From contig CP136891.1 of the NCBI GenBank assembly GCA_034359265.1, forward strand, positions 65,882,001 to 65,946,000: 64,000 nucleotides of DNA. Reading direction: 5' to 3'. Numbering within the stretch: the first letter of the stretch is position 1; every line of letters begins with the position of its first letter. This document shows, in pieces, positions 1 to 10,753 of the stretch. The translations under genes and the position numbers were made by a program. The notes beneath the pieces were generated by a model. That model worked only from the letters and a program-made list of their open reading frames with translations. It had not been told where the DNA came from and searched no databases. The stretch comes from Canna indica. Taxonomy: Eukaryota; Streptophyta; Magnoliopsida; Zingiberales; Cannaceae.

Positions 1-548
1 GACTTCATCTGTAACGCCAGATATGTATATATATATCGCCTAGGCTTCAGCTAGCAGTCCGCACGTCGCAGCTGGTGCGTGCAATGCCGGTTCTTGAGAT
101 GCTACAAGCTATTTAAGTCGATTCGATTTCCGAGGGTTTGACTTGAGAACAGTTGCGTATATAATAAAATGTCTTGAGGAGTTTGTCAGCTGGATAGGAT
201 GGGGATTGTTTAGTGTCATGAATATGAAATTACTAAAGTATTTTAAGAAGAAATGTTTACAGAATTACCAGCTCCCTTACTTTTCTCTCCTCCTAGCTAT
301 TCATATTTGCCAACTAACGTGACACGTGGCAGTCAACAAGTCAAACTTATTATTTACCCTTATCAGGGATGTTACTGTTTGGATAAATTAATCGATGTGG
401 GAGAAATATTTAGATCGCGATCGGAAGATTCCAGTGGGTGGATTCCGAAATGTGCGATCGATGACTTCTTTTTTAATGCTTCAATTAATGTGTGTATTAG
501 TTGATGTCAGTTTGCTGGGCTAAAAGAAACGATATCATCACTGCTTGC

Positions 549-592
<44 letters not shown>

Positions 593-640
593 TTAACTGA
601 GATTTATTACATATGCTATATATATAATCGAGACGTGGAG
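1..640. other. left flank, no gene recognised
   Basis: Non-coding AT-rich DNA. The only sizeable open frame (253-504, plus) has no recognisable motif and no coding-like composition. It includes the AAT microsatellite listed separately. Nothing else is seen. Confidence 0.5.
549..591. repeat. (AAT)n microsatellite
   Basis: About 14 uninterrupted AAT units, visible directly. Likely polymorphic in length; no function is implied. Confidence 0.95.
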
Positions 641-924
641 TACTCTATTTGAATAATCAAGTTGACTATTTGCAAATATAATTCAGCTATTTCACAAATT
701 TGAATTAATTCGAATTGCGAGAAGAGAAAAAAATTTAGAAATTTTGAAGGGTCAAAATTTTTAAATTCGAAACCTAAAATTCTAGATACCCATTTACCTG
801 ATCAAAGTCTAATCGTTAGAGACTTTGGCAGAAAATTTTAAATATATATTTCATAAAATTATTTTAATTTATGAAATATTTTTTATGATAAGAAAAAAAT
901 CTTAGAGTCTAAAAATTATATTTT

Positions 925-1503
925 CAAACTTTCTAATGAATTAGAGATTTTTGTATAAAGTCTATAAAACTAAATTAAAATTAAAAATTATAAAATATTT
1001 TGATGTAAAAATATTTTTTCTAGATCATAGTATCTCTTTTGTATTATTAAAAATTTATTTCATGAATTAAAATTAATTATGTTTAAATAATGAAGTTATT
1101 ATAAAGTTTCGACAAAAGTCTCTAATGAGTTAAAAACTTTTGTTTATAATAGTTTTATAATCATAAAAAATAAAATTTAATTCATAAAAAATATATTTGA
1201 TATAAAAGATGTGCTAGAGTCTGTAAAAATATTTTGGACAAAAAATATTTTATTATTTTTAATTTAAAGTTAATTTTATAGACTTTTGACAAAAATCTCT
1301 AATGAGTTTAAAACTTTTATTTATAATATTTTTATAATTTTTAAATATAAAATTTAATTTATAAAATATATATGATATAAAAGATGAACTAGAGTCTATT
1401 ATTTTAGAAAAAAAATATTTCATAATTTTTAATTTAAGATTATTTTTATAGGCTTTGGACTAAAGTCTCTAACGAGTTAAAGACTTGTAATTTATTTATA
1501 ATA
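925..1503. repeat. about 170-bp degenerate tandem units (left part)
   Basis: A block resembling TCTCTAATGAGTTAAA next to GACTTT..ACAAAA recurs near 940, 1125, 1292 and 1460, a period of about 167-170 bp. The same units resume after the CACTA element near 7888 and 8068, so the array predates that insertion. Confidence 0.6.
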
Positions 1504-1649
1504 CACTACAAAAAAATAGGGCATCACCAACGTACTAAATTCATTGGTAATAGTCAAAAATTCGTTGATAATACTATTACCAACGGATTGTCCGTTGGTA
1601 AATTCGTCGATGTTACACTGCTAGGTAGTGCCAACAGATATTATTATAT

Positions 1650-4599
1650 TCGTTTTTTTTTTTAGAAAATAAAACATGTATTAATCAAGAGTTTTGAAGA
1701 ATACAAAAAAAAGGGAGATAGAGGATAGTCTAAGAGGCCTAGAAAATTAGTAAATAGTTACAGAGCAGAAAGACGAAAAAAAGACGCCCCCTCCAGAGCG
1801 ACCTCGAAAAACTGATGAGAATTGTTTCCGAAGCATCGACCGTTACGTTTAAGCCATATCTTCCAATGCCACATCATGATTGCCTTGAACCTGGGTTTCT
1901 TTTTTGAAATTGAGTCTTGACAGGTAGGGGCCCACGGCTCAAATGATAGGGGAAACAGTTCCTCAGATAACAGAGAAAGAAAGTGGCGCCAACCAGATGA
2001 AGTATATGGGCACTGATGGAAAATGTGCTCGTGGGACTCTAAAGCAGAAAGACAAAGAACGCATCTTGGGTCGACCTGCATGCCATGGCTTATCAGACGA
2101 TCTCTAGTATGAAGCCTATTTTGAAAGGCGAACCAGTTCATAATTGAAATGTTTCTTGGACACGAGGATTGCCAAATAAACGGAGCTCTTGAGTCGTTGA
2201 CACCACACAAGTTCAGGATCTTGTATAGAGATTGAGTGGAGAAGTCTCCCGAGGCCGTCCAGCGCCAAGTGAGAAAGTCCTCCCCCGATCGAAATAAGAA
2301 GTCCCGGATCTCGTTAAGAAGAAGAAGAGAGTCATTAATAAGGACTGCCTGAGTTGTCAACTTCCTTCAGATCTTTGATATAGGCGTCTGAGGAGGTGGC
2401 AAGGGCGAACAACTGAGGAAATTTCTGACTTAAAGGGATGTCGCAACACCAGGAATCAAGCCAAAAATGGACCTTAGAACCATCCCCAGCCGAAACATGA
2501 GATGAAACCCGAAAGATATCCCGTAGTGATCAGATATTCATCCAAATAGGGGATAGAGGGAGAAGATCCATATGACCAGAATCCAAGGAGTTAGAATAGA
2601 GCAGAGAGACCAAGGAGACCCAAAACAGATCCTTCTTTTTTCGAAGCTTCCAAATCCAACTAGTAAGACGAGCTCTATTGTGAAGCTCAATATTCAAGAT
2701 TCCCAAACCACCTTCGTTAATATCACCAAGCAGGGAGGACTATGCCATAAGAGATTTGCCCTGACAGTTGGAGTCCAGGCACCGCACCAGAAGAAACGGC
2801 GTCTTCGCATGTCCAAACAGTTGAGGACCCACTTTGGAGCGGTGAAGATGGAAAGCATGTAAAAAGCTTGACTAGTTAGAGTGTTATTAATCAAGGTGTA
2901 CCGACTAGCTCTAGAGAGGTTGAGGCCTTGCCAAGCGGCGAGAATTCTGTCATTTTTTACGATAAGACTATGCCAATCCAACTTGAGGAGCTTGCCAATT
3001 CGAAGAGGGAGACCAAGATATTTGATAGGGAAGCTGCCTGCAGAGCAACCAAGGATCCCAGCCAAGGAGGAGGCCAAAGAAATATTTCCTCTGATGTGAA
3101 TAACAGAGGTCTTTGCCGTGTTAATGCAGAGGCCCGAGGCAAGCTCAAAATATTTGAATAGTAATTTGATTTGGTTGAAGCTTTGAGGGTCTGGTTTCGA
3201 GAACATGATAAGATCGTCCGCGTACAGAACATGAGTGATACCCCCAGAGCGGTGGGCCTATAACACACCATTAATGCTTTCCGAAGCAACCGCCATACTA
3301 ATCATTCTGGACAAGACGTCTGCTACTAAGTTGAAAAGCAAACAGGATAATGGATTACCCTGTCTTAATCCCCTTTTGTGAGCAAAAGGGACACCGACGG
3401 AGCCATTTGTAATAACGGAGGATGTAGCTGATCGAAGAAGGTGTGCGATCCAAAAATCCAACGCGAAGGGAACCCGCGAGCAACAAGCATGTCCTCAATG
3501 AAGTCTCATCCAATCGAGTCAAAAGCTCTAGCAAAGTCAAATTTGATAACACACGAATCCTGATCCAAGGAGCTGCAAGCCCATATAGTTTCTGAAACTG
3601 CCATATAACAGTCAAGAGTGCTCCGCCCTTGCATGAAAGCTCCTTGCGTGTTAGAAATGAGATCGGACATTCGGGGGGCCAGCCTATTTGCCAAAAATTT
3701 GGAGAAAATCTTGACGATACTATTCTCAAGGCTGATGGGTCTGAAATCAATAGTTAGAGTCGCACTTTCCTTTTTTGGAATTAAAGTGATGAAGGAAGAA
3801 TTAATCTTGTAGAAATCCCCAGGTTGAGAACACAGATCATTTAAGATGCCAGTCAGGTTTGGACATAGCTGATCCCAGAACTTCTTATAGAACTCGAGAA
3901 TAAGTCCGTCAGGACCAGGAGATTTGAAATTTTTGGACTTCTTAATAACTTCAATTACTTCAGCAAAGGAGAAAGAAGCATCCAAATCAGAGAGAATAGA
4001 GCTGTGTGAAGGGATCACAGATTCCCAGTTAACGCGAAGGAGTGGTGTGACCGAAGAACCCAATAGAGATTTAAAGAATAATCTGAAGTAGTCTGCAATT
4101 TCAGCTTAGTTCTGAGTGGTGCCGTTGTTAGTCTACAGATAAGAAATCCAATTTGCCTTCCGTCTCAAGGAGGCACATTGTTGGAAATATCGTGTGTTAC
4201 GATCTCCTTCCCTAATCCACCTCTTTTTGGCCCTCTAACGCCAATAAGTGTCCTCAGCGTGATACAATTTATCCAGGTCGCCTTTGGCGGCCTTCAGGAG
4301 GTCATGTAACTCTTCAGAAGCGGAACCTGAGTCTAACGAAGAACTTATTTCCAAAACCTTGTTCTCAAGAGACTTTCGATTGCTTTGCCAGTCTTTCTTT
4401 CTGATAGAAGCCCAATATTTAATGATGCGTCTGAGATTCTTTCAAGATTTGATCCAGCGTGATAGCCCCTGGCCGAGCAGGAGGGAGGCTGTTAACTCGG
4501 CTGACTCCGTCCAATTAAGGCCAGCCGTCACGATATGAGAGAAATCCTCCCGTGAAAACCAATGAAGCTCCATTCTAAAAGATTTTTCAATTCGGACCC
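1650..4599 (-). mobile_element. 5'-truncated L1-type LINE inside the CACTA element
   Basis: A non-LTR retrotransposon lies on the minus strand. The poly-A tail appears as a T run at 1653-1663. Flanking repeats TATTATAT (1642-1649 and 4600-4607) are a candidate 8-bp target duplication; the AT-rich target makes it modest support. CACTA subterminal repeats continue on both sides, proving insertion after the CACTA. ORF1 and most of the endonuclease are missing, as expected from incomplete target-primed reverse transcription. Confidence 0.85.
1758..4590 (-). pseudogene. LINE ORF2 remnant: reverse transcriptase and zf-RVT, frameshifted
   Basis: Read right to left: a linker that follows the endonuclease (FRMELHWFSREDF, about 4570), the RT start (PGPDGLILEFYKKFW, DFRPISLENS, QGAFMQGRSTLD, FDFARAFDS, 4063-3506), the RGLRQGNPLS segment (3461-3258), thumb-like YLGLPLRIG (3206-2694), and a zf-RVT domain with CVLCLSALESHEHIFHQC (2360-1758). 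These lie in at least four frames, so several frameshifts or stops separate them and no functional protein is expected. The C-terminal pattern resembles the LINE at 55-61 kb, so both are probably the same L1 clade. Confidence 0.85.
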
Positions 4600-4607
4600 T
4601 ATTATAT

Positions 4608-4850
4608 CTATTGGTAATTACCAACGGATATTATTCGCCGTTGGTATTACCAACAGATTATAATATCCGTTGGTAATACCAACGGATATTACTAACAGAT
4701 ACACTTCCGTTGGTATTACCAACGGATTAAAAATATTCATTGGTATTATCAACAAATACACTTTCGTTGGTATGTTTATTGGTATTATCAACAAATATAT
4801 TGGTTGGTGATACCAACAGATATCCATTGATAATACCATTGGTATGAATT
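4608..4850. repeat. CACTA subterminal repeat block
   Basis: Dense direct and inverted copies of ACCAACGGAT/ATCCGTTGGT with degenerate variants. This is the inner part of the left subterminal region, separated from the left end by the LINE. Known CACTA transposases bind such arrays; binding here is inferred. Confidence 0.8.
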
Positions 4851-4859
4851 AAATTACAT

Positions 4860-6680
4860 TTATAGTAAATGTCCAACCAAACACATAATACATATCAAAT
4901 TTAAAATCAAATTTCCCGATTATACAACCACTTAAAAAACCATAAACTCACATTTAAAATCAAATTTCATAACAAAAATCAATTCATATTCAACAATTAT
5001 GTAAAAGTATAAAGCATCTACAAGTATGTAGAAGTGTGTCGAGTATCTACACAACTAGAGGGATGCCAAAAGAAAAAAAAAATCATAAGATTCAGGAACA
5101 AAAATCAAATGCCAAAATAAAAATTATTCTCATTACTCCCAATTGCTCTCACTACTCCTACTATTCATAATTGCTCCAGTGCTTCATTATTCGTGGCATC
5201 TATAGTTGCCCTTTGCTCCAGCCTTGAGATCACCATGTTGAATGCTTTCCTCCTTACTGGAAAAATATGACTGGAATATATAAATAAAAATGAAGCATCA
5301 TAGGGGTTTACCATAAGATAGGAATTAGTGATCGAGAAAATAGAGGATCAAAATATAAGCTATAGTAGAAGGACAATGTCATTTTAGTCCCCAAAAGTAT
5401 TGAACAATGCAAACTGAAGAACTATAAACCAAATTTCCAATTACAACTTTGGTAACAAAAACAAATGAACAACAATGTAAACAACAGACTATGGCCTTTC
5501 AAATATCAAAATCGGTTACCAGCTAAAAACTATCATCACCTAGAATTACTTGGTCATCATAACATATCACTTGGTCATCATAACATATCAACATGTATCA
5601 TTATTAAACTTATGAATCTCAAAGAATTTAGCAATCATACAGTTCTCGCAATTTTAACAAATTAGCATTAAAACATACATGCAGATATTGTATTTACTCT
5701 AATTTGGCACTTTCTTCCAGCTTCAAAAGCCAACACCTGTAGATAGAACCAAATTAAGTGAAAATTTTTAAACCACAGCTAAATTAGGACACTTAGTAGA
5801 AAATAGAGCTAACCCTTGTGTCACTCTCTAGAGCTGTTTTTGTTGAACTCATTCCACCTCCATATCTGCAATTAGATTCAAAAACTAAATGCACAAGTCT
5901 AACCACCATATTAGATTATTTTATTGGAGAAGCAACAACATATTATACCCTGGGATTATCCTTTCAGAAGCAATGTATGTTAGCGGCACTGAAGCACCCC
6001 CTTCCACAATGAGGTACAAAATGTGTAGTCAAGATTTGGGAGGAGAAAAAATTCCAAATAGAAGCAAAGGATATGAAAATGTCAAACTTTGCAAAAGAAC
6101 ATATCTAGAAAAATGATATTTATCAAATCAAGCCAGAATCCCATAGGAATATGAGGAACGTACTCCCACAATACTGCTAAATGAAATTTTTTATTATGTT
6201 ATCTGTTTTCTCTGAAAACTTGAATAATGTTCATCCTTCTCCTCTACATGATCCATCCCTTTTCTTCAATCTACTTACCAAATACTGAAACGAGTTACAT
6301 TGGGATAAATCTTAAATCCTCAATATATATAATATATAATCCTTGGCAGTAATCAGTCCCTTGGCTGAAGTGATTGTAAGTTTGTGGCAAGGATCAATTT
6401 GGCTTCTTTCGTTCTCATGGAACTACTTCATAGTATGCTACATGCTATGTCCAAAACTTTGCAGTGGATGAATTTTGATAGAGAAAAAGACACAGTAGGT
6501 ACCTTGAAGGCACTGAAATCACTTGTGAGGCTTCTGGCTTAACACCTCCAAAGGTAAACCAACCAGCATGAAAGATATCCTACAATATAATAAATGAAAA
6601 CAACAAGAACTCTCAGAAAAAAGATATTATGGCAATTTAGAGAGTTCAGAAAAAAGATAACTGCAGAAAAAAAATATAGA
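4860..6680. other. CACTA interior, no gene recognised
   Basis: AT-rich with scattered short open frames on both strands. One minus-strand exon-like stretch near 6515-6580 reads AGWFTFGGVKPEAS before a possible GT donor, but its family is not recognised. It may belong to the captured gene or to another capture. No transposase motif was found. Confidence 0.4.
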
Positions 6681-6784
6681 ATCTAATACCTCAGAAAACA
6701 ACAAGAACTCTCAGATCCGCATATGTCTATTTCAGCATTAACTTTTCCAAAACAAATTTTCCTTTTAGGTAATCTACCTACAAC

Positions 6785-7400
6785 AAGAAAGGGGCTTTTG
6801 GGGATCTTAAGATCTTTCTCGACAATGCTCTTTGGCTTGGAAAACTTGGTGATGCTGCAGCTTTTTCTTAGTTGTACCTGCTTCCTTTGCATCCACCATC
6901 TTACATAAAAGAGCTCTGCTAACTGATGACATCGTAGTGATCCCTTCTTGGGCTACTTTTCTACTTGCCGATGGTGATGACACGATACTACTACTACCCC
7001 TACTACTTTGTGATCGATCCCTCATGGGCATTTTCTCCCCAAAGTCCAATGCCATCGACTTGACAACACCGACCGGGTTTTTCTCCCACGAGCCTCTCCT
7101 AGGGATGGAAGAAGCAAACGCCAGCTTGTCGCCGCTTCCTTTGACCCAAATTATGGGTTCAGGGTGCTGACACAGGGGTGTCGGACGGGAAGCGGCTTGG
7201 CACCCATGAGCACGGGGACAAGGGAGGTCGGCTCCAAGCGGTCGATGTGGATGTACTGGCCTAGCTGCAGCTTGTTGCTGGGGACAAGGTCGTCCTAGTC
7301 CAGGGGAAGGGTGACATAGATGGAGTGCGAGGAACCAGAGACCTTGATGCAGAAACCACGCTTGGGCCAGAGGTCCTTCTCCTCGAGGTTAGGGCGCGGG
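6785..7400 (-). pseudogene. captured DUF936-family gene fragment inside CACTA
   Basis: Minus-strand translation from about 7400 gives [20 protein letters not shown], then [32 protein letters not shown] and VRHPCVS. This is the conserved N-terminal region of plant DUF936 proteins, whose cellular role is poorly defined. A TAG follows TLPLD and a TAA follows STLNP; similarity resumes in another frame (RRGSWEKNPVG, then QSSRGSSSIVSSPSASRKVA) and ends near KSPFLV with a possible GTAGGT donor at about 6785. The true N-terminus (usually about 50 residues more) is missing and CACTA terminal DNA abuts it. The stops and frameshift make it a pseudogene, although the antisense or fused transcript could still be expressed. 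Confidence 0.75.
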
Positions 7401-7715
7401 GAGAGGATCGTGGGGAGAGAGGATTAGGGCGCGGGGAAATGTTGGGTCCGCTGTGGAAAAAAAAGAAGTGGGAAAAAGGTATTAGGGCGCGTGGAATTTG
7501 TCGGGATCAATTGCCAAAAAAAATATGGAGTGGAAACCATATTTTGGCGAGTGGGAGAGAGAAAAAATAATTGGTCGGCTAAAATAGAAGAGGAGATAAA
7601 AGTATAGGCTGATTTACCAACCGATTTTTTATCCGTTGGTAATTTTGTTGGTAATACCGACAAATTAAATTCATTGGTAATAAATTCGTTGGTGATACTA
7701 TATTTTCTTGTAGTG

Positions 7716-7757
7716 ATAGTTTTATAATTATAAAAATACAATTTAATTCACAAAATA

Positions 7758-7795
<38 letters not shown>

Positions 7796-8045
7796 ATAAA
7801 AAATGTCATAGAGTAAAAAACAAATATTGTAGATAAAAAATATTTTATTATTTTTAATTTAATTTAATTTTGTAGACTTTGGGCAAAAATCTCTAATGCA
7901 TTAGAGACTTTTGCCCAAATGCATTAGAGATTTTTGCTCCAAGTCTATAATAAATTCATAATTTTAAAAATAATTTTAATTAATAAAATATTTTGTTATT
8001 ATATAAAATAGATGTTGCGGTTCAAACAAATATTTCATAATTTTT
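7716..8045. repeat. about 170-bp units (right part) with AT microsatellite
   Basis: Continues the array cut by the CACTA element. It contains an (AT)n run at about 7763-7793 and a local palindrome around 7890-7930 (TCTCTAATGCATTAGAGA). Confidence 0.55.
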
Positions 8046-8389
8046 AATTTAAATTTAATTTTATAAACTTTGTACAAAAATCTCTAATGAATTAGAGAAT
8101 TTGAAAAAAATAGATTCTAACATCTCATTTTTATCATAAAAAATATTTCATAAATTAAAATTATATATATATATATATATTAATTTTCCAGAACTTTAGG
8201 TTCTGAATTTAAAAATTTTAACTCCTAAAATCCGAATTTGAGAATTTTTCCTTCCCAAAATCTGAATTTGGGAAATCGCTGAATATATTTTTCTAAATTG
8301 GTAAAAATTATATAAAGTAGTAGATGATACTAAAAAGGATATAGAAAATATTATTTGAAAATCCCATAATCGGCTCATAGTCTTAAGAT

Positions 8390-9493
8390 GGCGTTTGGTG
8401 CATTGCCAAATAGATCACCAAGCAATCTATATTATCATCAACATAGATAGTCACATTTTTATATTACCAGTAATATCACATTGTAATGTTTGGTACGTGT
8501 AGGTAATTTTACTGGTTATCCATATTGTCATGGTTGGTACAACAATAAGATTATCGAAAAAATAATATTTTTTACCAAAATATCCTCCAAATAAATTTGA
8601 GTAACAATATTTGGCCCGACCTGATAGCCCAGCGTGACATGATAAAATCGGGCTTGGGCCAATCCTTATCATGCTCGCCGATCCTTATCGTGCTCGGGAC
8701 GTTACAAGCTCGACTCGATAATGCTCGAAAAAATATCGAGCAGGGCTGGGCTAAGCGGTGTAGGCCCAGCCTGACCTGATAGCCCGATAAATTTTTTATT
8801 AATTATCGAAAATATCGATCTATCGGGCAAGAACCGGCCAGCATGGTAACCCCAATATGGACCCGATCAATCAGATAGCTCGATATGGGCCCCGATAGCC
8901 TGATTCCAATGGTTCGATTCGGGCCCCAATAGCACGATTTTGGTTTTTTATTATCGTGCTAAAAGGTCGGCCCATTTACTATTCGTGTTGTACCGGGCTG
9001 GGGTTTTCGGGCTCAAACTTTTATCGGGTCGGGTCGGACACGATTTTTGTTCGGCCGAGGCTGACCCGGCCCGATATCTTCAGCCTGACACGAATTTTCG
9101 AGTCTAACTATAACTCAAGAGGTCATCACCGAGAGGGAGATAATGAAGTGCAATGGGGGCGAAGGAGAAGAGGGGGCCGGATTCGAGAGGAGATGAGGAT
9201 TGAAGCCGAAGAGACAAGGTTGAAGAAGAAAAGGAGAAGGGCATTGTGGCGGAAAAAAGATGGGAGACCAAGATGAGAGTATTGTTTGTTTGGGGGTATT
9301 TTTGTTAAAAGATAGAAAATAATATATTATCCCTTCATTAGTAATTTACTTAGACACCTTTCATATGAGGATATCTACATTGCTAGTTTGGCGAGAATAT
9401 GGATTACTAAGGCAATGTGATTTGTTGGTAATTTGGATATAATTTAAACCAGGATTCTCGATAATCTGGATAGATTGTCTTGTACCAAACGCC
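8390..9493. mobile_element. TIR element with GC-rich internal short-repeat array
   Basis: The left end GGCGTTTGGTGCATTG is mirrored by TGTACCAAACGCC at the right, and subterminal CAATCTAT motifs are also inverted. No clear target duplication was found, so the superfamily (hAT or PIF/Harbinger) is undetermined. The core (about 8610-9110) is a degenerate array of cgggc/ggcccgat/acacgattttt words. An open frame at 8956-9276 is a by-product of this repeat. Similar TIR and core words recur at 63128-64000. Confidence 0.6.
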
Positions 9494-9737
9494 CCTAGGT
9501 GCTCTGGATTTAAGTTGTTCAATTTGGAGTTTCCACATGCTTATAAGAATATGGATTGATGGGTGGAATTAAAAACATCATATTGAATCGACTTTGTCTT
9601 TAATTTAAGTCATTTATCATCCTCAATTTTTTTTAGTAGTAAAATAATAGGGATTAATCATATTCTTACGTCACGTGATCAAATTGTATGACCATGGTAT
9701 TGCGTCAAAGCTAGTTCAACTTATTTTGAGTCATTCA
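9494..9737. other. spacer, nothing recognised
   Basis: Short AT-rich spacer between the TIR element and the copia 5' LTR. No open frame or motif was seen. Confidence 0.5.
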
Positions 9738-10715
9738 TGTTAGGTTCCTCCACTAATTGATAGATGAACCTAGTAAACAACTATTCCTACATGAGGTCGG
9801 AGCGGTGCGATCCGATTTAATGCATATCCTTGTTAGATGTAAATCTGGCAGGGAGCGTTGCTTCTAGGTTGTTGCCTGCGTGCGGCGGCATTCACCTGCC
9901 TCTAGGTTCCAGCCATGGTGGGGTAGGTAATTTTTTACTCGGCCTCATGGTGGGCGCCAAATGTTCATGCCTGAGGGTCGGGACGGTGCAGTCCGGTTTG
10001 ATGTGTCTCCTGATGAGGTGTAACTCTGACGAGGGGTGGGGGGGGGGCTGCAAAAGTCACTCTGACGCTCAAGTCAGTATGTGATCGAGATGATGGTAAG
10101 AGCAAATTAAACTCTAGGTTACCTGAGGCGTGCAGTATCTGAATATATTGTAGGATAGGGAAGGAATGACGATAATGTCGCCCGATAATCTTGTTGGGGT
10201 ATTGCTCGGAATTGGTCGAAGCTAATCCTGAAGATGTCGGGCTCGTGATGATGAATCCTTCGTGATTAATGAGGCCATGGATGTCCTTGTCTAGTCGAGT
10301 GAAGCCCTCGGGCTAAGCCGTCTAACTTGGTTCGAGTTTGGTTCATGAGTGTGAGCGTCGTTGGGCCTAATCCGGCCGGGCCTAGAAGTGATAGTCCACT
10401 CCAAATACATATACATATTAAGCGATGCATTTATATCTAAAATATATTTAAAGGGATGTTACTAAGAGGTTTATCCATTACTAAAAGACATTTTATTGTC
10501 TCCTCCACACTATAAAAGGAGAAGAGTTGAAGGTAGTTCACCATCACAAAAAGCCAAGTAGATAGAGATCCACCAAATAAAGTGAAGAAGTTTGAGTTCT
10601 TCCTAAACTCAAACTTCGGTTTATACCGAAGAAGTTTGTGTGAGTTATTGTAATCCACCTAGTTAAGTGAGGAAAATATTCTTAATCACACAACAAGGTC
10701 CAAATTTTCGCAACA
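9738..10715 (+). repeat. copia 5' LTR (interrupted)
   Basis: Same sequence as the 3' LTR apart from substitutions and a foreign segment of about 620 bp between CCTAGTAAA and ATACATATAC. The promoter-like CACTATAAAAGGAGAA (about 10507) gives a TATA box, as in the 3' copy at about 14538. Confidence 0.88.
9783..10403 (-). mobile_element. Ty3/gypsy LTR remnant nested in copia 5' LTR
   Basis: Contains GGGCGCCAAA followed by TGTTCATGCCTGAGGGTCGG (about 9949-9978), the minus-strand PBS-LTR junction seen at 23461-23490. A second truncated copy of the same LTR start lies at about 9785-9850, separated by roughly 100 bp of internal DNA. The LTR body to about 10395 matches 23473-23920 in word order, including GACGAGGGGTGGGG and GCTGCAAA. 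This is a broken LTR-internal-LTR piece of the gypsy family. Exact borders are uncertain. Confidence 0.65.
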
Positions 10716-10738
10716 GTTGTATTAGAGCCAGGTTCAAC
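10716..10738 (+). other. copia primer-binding site
   Basis: GTATTAGAGCCAGGTTC just after the LTR matches the plant copia PBS pattern complementary to initiator tRNA-Met (usually TATCAGAGCC) with one change. Confidence 0.75.
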
Positions 10739-10753
10739 TTCGTGTGATTTAAT

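Larger units (their letters stand above)
1504..7715. mobile_element. CACTA (En/Spm) transposon, non-autonomous, with captured gene fragment
   Basis: The left end starts CACTACAAAAAAATA and the right end finishes TATTTTCTTGTAGTG, its near-perfect inverse. Both are flanked by the 3-bp duplication ATA (1501-1503, 7716-7718), the size expected for CACTA elements. Subterminal regions (1525-1640, 4608-4850, 7615-7700) hold many copies of ACCAACGGAT or its inverse, the usual transposase-binding arrangement. The element is 6212 bp including a 2.95-kb LINE, so about 3.25 kb originally. No TNPA/TNPD-like transposase is recognised, so it would depend on a partner in trans. It carries a DUF936 gene fragment (6785-7400). 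Confidence 0.87.
655..8320. mobile_element. long inverted-repeat (foldback or Mutator-like) element, split by CACTA
   Basis: The left arm (about 655-975) matches the reverse complement of the right arm (about 8045-8320). Shared blocks include AAAATTTTTAAATTC and ATTTATGAAATATTTTTTAT in the same order. Between the arms are degenerate units of about 170 bp. The element is interrupted by the CACTA insertion at 1504-7715; without it the host element is roughly 1.45 kb. Outer ends and target duplication could not be fixed, so Mutator-like versus foldback is an inference. No transposase is seen. Confidence 0.55.

Noticed and set aside
253..504. 83-residue frame near the left end
   Set aside because: No motif and no supporting gene structure.
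8610..9110. CRISPR-like or minisatellite array with spacers
   Set aside because: Repeats are degenerate and irregularly spaced, in a plant TIR element; no CRISPR features.
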